Assembly (NCBI GenBank): GCA_023301395.1
Contig: JALZUY010000181.1
Span: 1-13,025, forward strand
Length of the DNA stretch: 13,025 bases
Reading direction: 5' to 3'
DNA from: Nonlabens sp.
GTDB taxonomy: Bacteria > Bacteroidota > Bacteroidia > Flavobacteriales > Flavobacteriaceae
This document shows positions 1-4,604 of the stretch, one piece after another. A program made the translations under genes and the position numbers. Every line of letters begins with the position of its first letter. Position 1 is the first letter of the stretch. The notes under the pieces are model-generated. The model made no database searches. It saw only the letters and a list, made by a program, of their open reading frames with translations, and was not told the origin of the DNA.

Positions 1-974
1 AATCTACGTGCTTGTGACGCCATGGTGTAACATTTTTCAACAATGTGCTCATCGAGTCCATTACTATTCTTATAATAACGTCCATCTTTTAATCTCAAAC
101 AGCTGGGTTTACCGTCTGTGATCATAAAGATTTGCTTATTTGTATTACGTTTGCGTCGCAATATATCCATGGCAAGTTGCAATCCAGCCACAGTGTTTGT
201 ATGATATGGACCTACTTTAAGATATGGTAGATCTGCTATTTTTATAGGCCACGCATCATTACCAAAAACGATAATATCTAGTGTGTCTTTAGGGTAACGA
301 GTTGTAATTAACTCTGCTAGTGCCATGGCTACTTTCTTTGCTGGAGTAATACGATCTTCTCCATATAGAATCATGGAGTGTGAGATGTCTATCATTAATA
401 CGGTAGACATTTGTGCTTTAAACTGCGTGTCTTCCACCACTAGATCATCTTCAGTAAGATTGAAGTTGCCCGTTCCATGATTGATATGCGCATTACGCAA
501 GCTCTCAGTCATTGAAATACGGTCTAATCCATCGCCAAAACGATATGGCCTATAATCTCCACTATGCTCGTCTCCTTGCCCTAGTTTACCTGTTTTATGA
601 TTACCGCTATTTCCTTTACGCATGTTGCCAAAAATCTGTTCCAGCGCATGTTTTCTTAACAGTTGTTCGGTCTTTGCAGTAATAGAAAAACTTCCTGGTC
701 CTTCTTCATCTCCAGTTCCATCGCCACCAGCATTTGGATCAATTTCTTCTTTGATAAAACCGCGTTCCAGTAAATCATTGATAAAATCATCAACGGTATA
801 CTCTGGTGTGGTGAGTTTATACTCCACATCTAGTTCACGTAACCAGTCTATTGCTTCATCAAAATCTCCTGAAGTATGTGTAATCAATTCTTTAAAAACC
901 CCAAATAGCTTGTCAAAAGGATCCACATCCTTAGGATTAAAGAATTCAAATTTATAACCAGCTCGTTCTTGCAT
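1..974 (-). CDS. VWA domain protein of the MoxR/Mg-chelatase-associated type, 3' end off window
   Basis: The frame is open from the ATG at 974-972 to the window edge, giving 324 codons without a stop, so the C-terminus is missing. A metal-binding MIDAS motif reads MIDISHSM, with D196, S198 and S200. A threonine-containing HTNT follows at about residues 237-240, and ITDGKP (D287) supplies the last MIDAS acidic residue, so the VWA fold appears intact. Before it lie a charged N-terminal domain, a Gly/Asp/Glu-rich linker near residues 76-95, and a conserved-looking YRFGDGLD segment. There is no signal peptide or membrane helix, so it is probably cytoplasmic. Proteins of this type usually act with a MoxR or Mg-chelatase-like AAA+ ATPase that remodels or loads metal into other proteins. 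Such a partner could lie just beyond position 1, but none is visible. I found no clear TAnnTTTG promoter upstream. The family is fairly sure; the role is inferred. Confidence 0.85.
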   Translation of the reverse strand, partial: MQERAGYKFEFFNPKDVDPFDKLFGVFKELITHTSGDFDEAIDWLRELDVEYKLTTPEYTVDDFINDLLERGFIKEEIDPNAGGDGTGDEEGPGSFSITAKTEQLLRKHALEQIFGNMRKGNSGNHKTGKLGQGDEHSGDYRPYRFGDGLDRISMTESLRNAHINHGTGNFNLTEDDLVVEDTQFKAQMSTVLMIDISHSMILYGEDRITPAKKVAMALAELITTRYPKDTLDIIVFGNDAWPIKIADLPYLKVGPYHTNTVAGLQLAMDILRRKRNTNKQIFMITDGKPSCLRLKDGRYYKNSNGLDEHIVEKCYTMASQARR

Positions 975-1110
975 AGGTTAAAGATAGTCGGCAAAATCAT
1001 GATTTCCTTCCTCTGGAGAACTATTTAACATGGGTTTAGAGTTTAAAATTGGATTAAATGTTCTTTTTAAGTGCTTTAGCTCATATTTAGCATTAAGTTA
1101 ATATGGAATT

Positions 1111-1124
1111 GCTTTCGCGAAAGC
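1111..1124. repeat. 14-bp palindrome GCTTTCGCGAAAGC, copy 1 (intergenic)
   Basis: This is a perfect 14-bp palindrome between the divergent VWA and ppa genes. It occupies the place expected for the -33 element of the ppa promoter. Two further copies occur inside coding sequence at 5960-5973 (one mismatch) and 9860-9873 (perfect). Three near-identical 14-mers in 13 kb is far above chance, so this is a genome-level motif. Its function is not known to me. Confidence 0.85.
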
Positions 1125-1143
1125 GTAAACCACACTATTTTTG
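1113..1143 (+). promoter_or_regulatory. probable ppa promoter
   Basis: TATTTTTG at 1136-1143 matches the Bacteroidota -7 consensus TAnnTTTG exactly. The -33 region falls in the palindrome: TTTC at 1113-1116 leaves a 19-nt spacer. A true TTG at 1109-1111 leaves 24 nt, just outside the usual 17-23. Transcription would begin about 20 nt before the ppa ATG. Confidence 0.55.
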
Positions 1144-1167
1144 CAGCCCTGTAAAAAATGAGGAATT

Positions 1168-1713
1168 ATGAGACAACATCCATGGCATGATGTAAGTTAT
1201 GGCGAAGATGCGCCGGAGAAAGTAATGGGAATTATTGAAATCCCGAAAAACACGAGAGCAAAATACGAGCTGGATAAAGAGTCTGGAATGTTATTGCTTG
1301 ATCGTGTGATTTATTCATCAATGTACTATCCTACTAATTACGGTTTTATACCACAAACTTATTGTGATGATGATGATCCACTAGATATTCTTGTATTATC
1401 TCAAATCGAGATTGTTCCTATGTGTCTAGTAGAATGTAAAGTTATAGGTGTAATGCAAATGCTTGACGGCGGCGAGATGGACGATAAGATTATTGCTGTT
1501 GCTGCAAACGACATGTCTGTTGCTCACTTTAATGACGTAAGTGAATTACCAGAATTTTGGAAAAAAGAAATGCGCAATTTCTTCCAGGATTATAAAAAAT
1601 TAGAAAACAAAACGGTAGAAGTTGAAGAGTTCCAAGGTCGTGAAAAAGCAATGGAAATCGTAAAACAATCTATTGAAGATTACAAAGTGAAGTTTCCTAA
1701 TAATAACAGGTAG
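1168..1713 (+). CDS. ppa: inorganic pyrophosphatase, family I
   Basis: A soluble cytoplasmic enzyme of 181 aa that hydrolyses pyrophosphate to two phosphates and so pulls biosynthetic reactions forward. The family signature is present as D68-D69-D70-P71-L72-D73. D100 and D105 complete the Mg-binding set at the same spacing as in the E. coli enzyme. The substrate-binding residues also have counterparts: E24 in IEIP, K32 and E34 in KYE, R46, the YYPTNYGF block at 53-60, and Y142-K143. Length is normal for a bacterial hexameric form. The ATG at 1168 is the natural start; the ATG ten bases upstream is out of frame. The A-rich stretch GTAAAAAATGAGG precedes it, as is usual where Shine-Dalgarno sites are weak. 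It has its own promoter and a strong terminator, so it appears monocistronic. Confidence 0.97.
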   Translation: MRQHPWHDVSYGEDAPEKVMGIIEIPKNTRAKYELDKESGMLLLDRVIYSSMYYPTNYGFIPQTYCDDDDPLDILVLSQIEIVPMCLVECKVIGVMQMLDGGEMDDKIIAVAANDMSVAHFNDVSELPEFWKKEMRNFFQDYKKLENKTVEVEEFQGREKAMEIVKQSIEDYKVKFPNNNR

Positions 1714-1743
1714 GTAATCTTTTAGTAAATAGTCCTTTAAATA

Positions 1744-1772
1744 AAAAATCCAGCTATATGAGCTGGATTTTT
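1744..1772. terminator. bidirectional intrinsic terminator after ppa
   Basis: A perfect 12-bp inverted repeat, AAAAATCCAGCT / AGCTGGATTTTT, with a 5-nt loop (ATATG). The arms begin with A5 and end with T5, so the hairpin has a U-tract on both strands. It begins 31 bp after the ppa stop. It could also stop the convergent gene ending at 1884. Confidence 0.9.
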
Positions 1773-1791
1773 GTGTTCAACACATTCACAA

Positions 1792-1809
1792 TGTGGACTT
1801 AAGTCCGCA
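1792..1809. repeat. imperfect palindrome with GGACTTAAGTCC core
   Basis: GGACTTAAGTCC at 1795-1806 is a perfect 12-bp palindrome. It extends to TGT...GCA outside, where one pair is U-G in RNA. There is no loop and no T-run, so it is a poor terminator. It may be a protein site or a secondary hairpin in the convergent intergenic region between ppa and the gene ending at 1884. Confidence 0.4.
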
Positions 1810-1850
1810 CTTATGAATTATAAATGAAAATATTGACTGAAACCTCATCT

Positions 1851-1878
1851 ACTCACAACTCACAAACTCAAAGACTCA
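1851..1878. repeat. four ACTCA units at 7-8 bp spacing
   Basis: ACTCA occurs at 1851, 1858, 1866 and 1874, ending just before the stop of the minus-strand gene at 1884. It is a short, low-complexity array with no sign of coding. It may be replication slippage and nothing more. Confidence 0.5.
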
Positions 1879-1883
1879 ACAAG

Positions 1884-2405
1884 CTACTTACCACTTCCCT
1901 TAAATTGATCTTCCTTACTGGAAAAAAGCACATTAAAGGTCGTTAAGCTTCCATAAATTCTTGTAACATATTGTTGTAGATCAATCTTAGACTGGTCATC
2001 TAGTTCTGAGCTGTTTATCTTTTGTTCCATGACACGTAGTCGATCACGTAACATCACTATTTTGTGCCAGAAGGTGTTGATTGGGATTTCCTTTGATGAA
2101 AGCGATACATCTGCTGGTTTTAAGATCATGGTACCGTTTCTATACTTATCGGCAAGTGGAACGATTTGAGTAACGTCTGAGAAGCGTTGTAGAATTTCTT
2201 TTAAGCTTTTTTCTACTTCATAAAAACTGACAGTATCTACATCATCCTCACAAGCATCAATTACTTCAAACTCCTCGTCGAGTTCAATAGTTTCTAATCC
2301 ATCTTTTTGAAAAGTAACCCAATACTGTTTTGTAGTTACATTAGTCACCACACCAAAACCGTACGTTGAATGATTGATTCTTGAGCCTATTCCTAATAAT
2401 TTCAT
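1884..2405 (-). CDS. unknown protein with N-terminal Tudor/SH3-like domain
   Basis: A soluble protein of 173 aa with no signal peptide or membrane helix. Residues 5-50 read as a small beta-barrel: IGSRINHSTYGFGVV, then a VTF strand, then a leucine/glutamate strand ending FEVID. This pattern (G-x-R-V-x-H-x-x-F/Y-G-x-G-x-V) resembles the Tudor-like domain at the C-terminus of UvrD/PcrA helicases and CarD-like SH3 folds, which bind nucleic acid or RNA polymerase. The rest, about 60-173, is charged and mostly helical, with a possible coiled coil near 115-150. It is divergent from the gene at 2463, whose promoter overlaps its 5' end. I do not recognise a named family. A nucleic-acid or polymerase contact is inference from the N-terminal pattern only. 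Confidence 0.75.
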   Translation of the reverse strand: MKLLGIGSRINHSTYGFGVVTNVTTKQYWVTFQKDGLETIELDEEFEVIDACEDDVDTVSFYEVEKSLKEILQRFSDVTQIVPLADKYRNGTMILKPADVSLSSKEIPINTFWHKIVMLRDRLRVMEQKINSSELDDQSKIDLQQYVTRIYGSLTTFNVLFSSKEDQFKGSGK

Positions 2406-2426
2406 CTATTCTTGTTTTTGCTTGTT

Positions 2427-2434
2427 TATCTTTG
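2427..2434 (+). promoter_or_regulatory. -7 element of promoter for the gene at 2463
   Basis: TATCTTTG matches the TAnnTTTG consensus exactly. It would start transcription near 2441, giving a leader of about 22 nt. No good TTG lies 17-23 nt upstream, so the -33 element is weak. That region overlaps the start codon of the divergent gene (2405-2403). Confidence 0.5.
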
Positions 2435-2462
2435 GACCGAAATTGCACAAAAACGCTGAGCT

Positions 2463-3170
2463 TTGAAAAAATTAGGGAAAATATTATTAAAATTCGTTCT
2501 AGGACTACTTGCGGTTCTGTTAATCGGATTTATAGTTTTAAAAATAGTTTTCAATGAAGATATTCCTCAAGGTGAAAAAGGCGCAAAAGCAGACGAGCTG
2601 GGATATGCTATACTAGACGCCATTCACCATAAAGAGTTTACTGAGGTAAAAGAAATCCACTTTACTTTTAGAGGTGTGAACCGTTATGTATGGAAAGTAC
2701 AGCAAAATGCGGTAGATGTGTTTTGGGATGATTACAAAGTGGCTTATGTAACGCAATATCCTCAAATAAGTTTTGCTTGGAAAGGCGATAAAAAACTACA
2801 AGGAAAAGAACTAGAAGATGCAATTACTTATGCTGGAATAAACTTTAATAATGACAGTTTTTGGTTAATTGCGCCTCACAAGATCATGGACATAGGAACA
2901 GAACGTGAGCTTATTGAAGAAGATGGCAAAAAGAAACTATTAGTACGTTACAAATCTGGTGGAACTACTCCTGGAGATGTATACCTATGGGAAGTTGATA
3001 AAAATAACAAACCAGTATCCTTTAAAATGTGGGTAAGTATCATACCTCTAGATGGTATAAAAGCAGAATGGAATGACTGGATCATGACCTCTGGTGGTTT
3101 TCCTATTGCAGGTTCTCGCAGTATCTATGGAATTGAAATCCCAGTTACTGATGTGAAAGTTGTAAAATAA
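2463..3170 (+). CDS. unknown membrane-anchored envelope protein, TTG start
   Basis: A protein of 235 aa that I do not recognise. Residues 1-30 are a lysine-rich start followed by one hydrophobic segment (about 9-30), which fits an uncleaved signal anchor. No lipobox cysteine is present. The remaining 200 residues are rich in aromatic residues and alternating strands, for example VYLWEVD and VSFKMWVS. This suggests a beta-sheet domain on the far side of the membrane, possibly LolA-like, though that is a loose guess. The start must be TTG at 2463: an in-frame TGA lies at 2457-2459, and any later start would remove the signal anchor. The stop is followed with no gap by the stop of the convergent XRE gene. 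Confidence 0.75.
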   Translation: MKKLGKILLKFVLGLLAVLLIGFIVLKIVFNEDIPQGEKGAKADELGYAILDAIHHKEFTEVKEIHFTFRGVNRYVWKVQQNAVDVFWDDYKVAYVTQYPQISFAWKGDKKLQGKELEDAITYAGINFNNDSFWLIAPHKIMDIGTERELIEEDGKKKLLVRYKSGGTTPGDVYLWEVDKNNKPVSFKMWVSIIPLDGIKAEWNDWIMTSGGFPIAGSRSIYGIEIPVTDVKVVK

Positions 3171-3374
3171 CTATTCATCACTTTCTTCTAACTCAAAAAT
3201 ATCCTCCACAGTCACTTTGAAAAGTCTTGCAATCTTTAAAGCAAGAACTGTAGATGGTACATATCTATTTTTCTCAATGGAACTTATGGTCTGTCTTGAA
3301 ACTCCTATCGCTTCAGACAGTTCTGTTTGATTCATATGATGAATCGCACGTTGCACGTGGACGGTATTTTTCAT
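3171..3374 (-). CDS. small XRE-family HTH transcriptional regulator
   Basis: A protein of 67 aa that is almost only a helix-turn-helix DNA-binding domain. Residues 16-35 (QTELSEAIGVSRQTISSIEK) are a textbook HTH_3/XRE unit, followed by YVPSTVLALKIARLF and an acidic tail. Its ATG shares one base with the TAA stop of the membrane-protein gene upstream (TAATG), so the two are likely translationally coupled and made in fixed proportion. Proteins of this kind usually repress their own operon; the likely operator is the set of TTTAC/GTAAA repeats at 4400-4447. A degenerate copy of its first 12 codons lies at 3918-3874. Family is certain; target is inferred. Confidence 0.93.
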   Translation of the reverse strand: MKNTVHVQRAIHHMNQTELSEAIGVSRQTISSIEKNRYVPSTVLALKIARLFKVTVEDIFELEESDE

Positions 3375-3832
3375 TATAATTCTCTTTTAAATATATAAAA
3401 ATATAATGATTGCATAATAAGAAGAAATGCAACAAATATGTAAAAACTATCATAATGATGAATTAATAAATCATCATTTGTAAATAATAAGTCAAACAAC
3501 GTTATTAAAAAAGGTTGAAAAACGAATATCAAAATTGCTATCCCAACCGCAAAGCCAAAAGACCTAAATCTCAAGCTCGCAATACGTTCATCCTCATCTT
3601 TTTCTTTTGAAAAAGAAATTATTGACAACCCTACCAAAATGGCACTGTAAAGTGTTTCATTAATCAATGGCATTCTTTGGAATTCTAGAACACTATTATT
3701 GATTATTAAAATGGTTATGAAAGATAATATTGATATAATAACTCCAATAAACGTAAAGCTAGAAGGTAAAAGGTAAAAGAAATAGTCTTCATTTTTAAAT
3801 TGCCACCAGTTGGTTTTCTTTTTTGTAGACAT
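3374..3832 (-). CDS. four-helix membrane protein paired with XRE regulator (copy 2)
   Basis: A protein of 152 aa with four likely membrane helices, near residues 24-45, 62-75, 93-117 and 128-148. Between helices 2 and 3 is a charged loop, SFSKEKDEDERIASLRFR. It ends YFYIFKREL. The neighbouring gene at 3918-4376 has the same length, topology, loop pattern (S-K/R-E-K-x-E-D-E-R-x-A-x-L-R) and ending, so the two are paralogues. Its stop overlaps the XRE start by one base. I recall similar membrane-protein/XRE pairs across Bacteroidota, but with no assigned function. A role as a sensor or antagonist of the regulator, or as an envelope-active small protein kept in check by it, would be inference. 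No promoter of its own is evident, so it probably relies on transcription from 4466-4434. Confidence 0.85.
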   Translation of the reverse strand: MSTKKKTNWWQFKNEDYFFYLLPSSFTFIGVIISILSFITILIINNSVLEFQRMPLINETLYSAILVGLSIISFSKEKDEDERIASLRFRSFGFAVGIAILIFVFQPFLITLFDLLFTNDDLLIHHYDSFYIFVAFLLIMQSLYFYIFKREL

Positions 3833-3873
3833 AAAACAGTTTTTTATTTGTTGTTAATAATATATTGTAGCTA

Positions 3874-3918
3874 TTATAGCAAATGAATCACACGTTGAAC
3901 ATGAAGAGTGTTTTTCAT
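3874..3918 (-). pseudogene. truncated relic of a duplicated XRE regulator gene
   Basis: Reading minus from the ATG at 3918-3916 gives MKNTLHVQRVIHLL and then TAA. The intact regulator begins MKNTVHVQRAIHH, so 10 of the first 12 residues agree before homology stops abruptly. DNA similarity runs through about 50 bases, including the upstream TAATG overlap, with roughly 11 differences by eye. The helix-turn-helix is entirely missing, so no regulator can be made. This is what remains after duplication of the membrane-protein/XRE pair and deletion of the rest of one regulator. A 14-residue peptide could still be translated by coupling, but I see no reason to assign it a job. Confidence 0.88.
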
Positions 3919-4376
3919 TATAGTTGCTTTTTAAAAATGTTGAAATACAATATCTGTGCTATAAATAGAACGCCTATTAAGAAAAAACTACTGCTCCAGG
4001 AGTTTCTTAAATCGACTTCTGTAAAAAAAAGATAATTGACTGTTTGTGTAATTAAAGGTAGAAATATGAAAAGTCCTGTGACTACTACTAAAGCTAATTT
4101 AATAAACCTATATCTTAGGTTTGCAAAACGTTCATCCTCAAATTTTTCACGAGAAAAAGTAATAAGTGCAAATCCTGCCAAGGTTATATAAAGTATTATA
4201 TCATTGAGTTCATTAAGTTGATCCATTACCTTAAATATTTGATTCACTAATAAAGCACCAACAATACCGAGAACTATAAAAGTCACTCCTACTTTTTTAA
4301 AGTAATTAGGTAAAAGTAAATACACTTTAACATTAGTTCTAACGCCATCTGTTTTGATTGTTCTCATATCATTCAT
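3918..4376 (-). CDS. four-helix membrane protein (copy 1), first gene of the island
   Basis: A protein of 152 aa with about four membrane helices, near 27-46, 58-75, 91-116 and 128-147. The charged loop between helices 2 and 3 reads TFSREKFEDERFANLRYR, matching the paralogue at 3374-3832. The C-terminus, YFNIFKKQL, also matches. The N-terminal 25 residues are polar and unlike the paralogue. The ATG at 4376 is used here; another ATG at residue 4 is equally possible. The stop overlaps the start of the truncated XRE relic by one base, exactly as in the intact pair. It is the first gene after the strong promoter at 4466-4434, so it should be the most directly exposed to autoregulation by the intact XRE protein. 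Function unknown. Confidence 0.85.
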   Translation of the reverse strand: MNDMRTIKTDGVRTNVKVYLLLPNYFKKVGVTFIVLGIVGALLVNQIFKVMDQLNELNDIILYITLAGFALITFSREKFEDERFANLRYRFIKLALVVVTGLFIFLPLITQTVNYLFFTEVDLRNSWSSSFFLIGVLFIAQILYFNIFKKQL

Positions 4377-4399
4377 ATGTAGTAATTTATAAATTATTG

Positions 4400-4447
4400 C
4401 TTTACATAAAGTAAAGTATTTTTATAATAATGACAAACATACTTTAC
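4400..4447. promoter_or_regulatory. candidate operator: inverted TTTAC/GTAAA repeats
   Basis: ATACTTTAC at 4439-4447 and its exact reverse complement GTAAAGTAT at 4411-4419 form a 9-bp inverted repeat. Their centres are 28 bp apart. A further CTTTAC at 4400-4405 pairs with GTAAAG at 4411-4416 around a 5-base spacer. The first unit overlaps the -7 element of the minus promoter; the others lie just downstream of the expected start of transcription. That is the classic geometry for repression by a small HTH dimer, so the XRE protein at 3171-3374 is the natural candidate. Confidence 0.5.
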
Positions 4448-4466
4448 ATTTTGGAAAATAAACAAA
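4434..4466 (-). promoter_or_regulatory. promoter of the membrane-protein/XRE island
   Basis: On the minus strand, TTTG at 4466-4463 and TATGTTTG at 4441-4434 are separated by 21 nt. Both match the Bacteroidota -33 and -7 elements, at accepted spacing. Transcription would start near 4427, leaving about 50 nt before the ATG at 4376. This is the best promoter in the window. Confidence 0.7.
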
Positions 4467-4489
4467 TTATTTGATATTTATTTTTAAGA

Positions 4490-4508
4490 GAATATGATTA
4501 TCATTACT
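4490..4508. promoter_or_regulatory. Fur-box-like palindrome (tentative)
   Basis: The minus strand reads AGTAATGATAATCATATTC, which matches 15 of 19 positions of the E. coli Fur box GATAATGATAATCATTATC, including 13 in a row. It lies between the divergent uvrA and membrane-protein genes, upstream of the -33 element of the latter. In AT-rich DNA such a match can arise by chance, and the Fur site of this organism is not known to me. Confidence 0.3.
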
Positions 4509-4525
4509 AATCACGAGGTGACACA

Positions 4526-4581
4526 AGTCTTACTCATAACTTTAAGTAGACTTTAATTCCTTTTTAGAGGTCCTTTAAGTA
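4526..4581. other. repeats in the uvrA upstream region
   Basis: CTTTAAGTA occurs at 4540-4548 and 4573-4581, in the same orientation and 33 bp apart, about three helical turns. AGTCTTACT (4526-4534) and AGTAGACT (4545-4552) also form a hairpin-capable dyad with one bulged base. No exact TAnnTTTG is present; TAACTTTA at 4537-4544 and TAACTTCG at 4580-4587 each miss by one base. The stretch probably holds the uvrA promoter and possibly a regulator site, but I cannot say which. Confidence 0.35.
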
Positions 4582-4604
4582 ACTTCGCAAGATTGCAAAA
4601 AACT

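Noticed and set aside
622..957. 111-codon open frame on the plus strand
   Set aside because: It is antisense to the VWA gene, which has clear MIDAS motifs. The plus-frame product is a serine/proline-rich sequence with no recognisable family.
1111..1124. Palindrome as an intrinsic terminator or chromosomal attachment site
   Set aside because: It has no loop beyond the palindrome centre and no T-run, and two other copies lie inside intact genes, which does not fit either role.
3171..4376. Classical type II toxin-antitoxin system
   Set aside because: The partners of the XRE protein are four-helix membrane proteins, not RelE, HipA, HigB or Fic-type toxins. A toxin role is possible but unsupported, so no such label is given.
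4593..4604. TTG start adding four residues to UvrA
   Set aside because: The ATG at 4605 puts the conserved IEVKGARVHNLKN block at the usual distance from the start, and nothing supports the extra residues.
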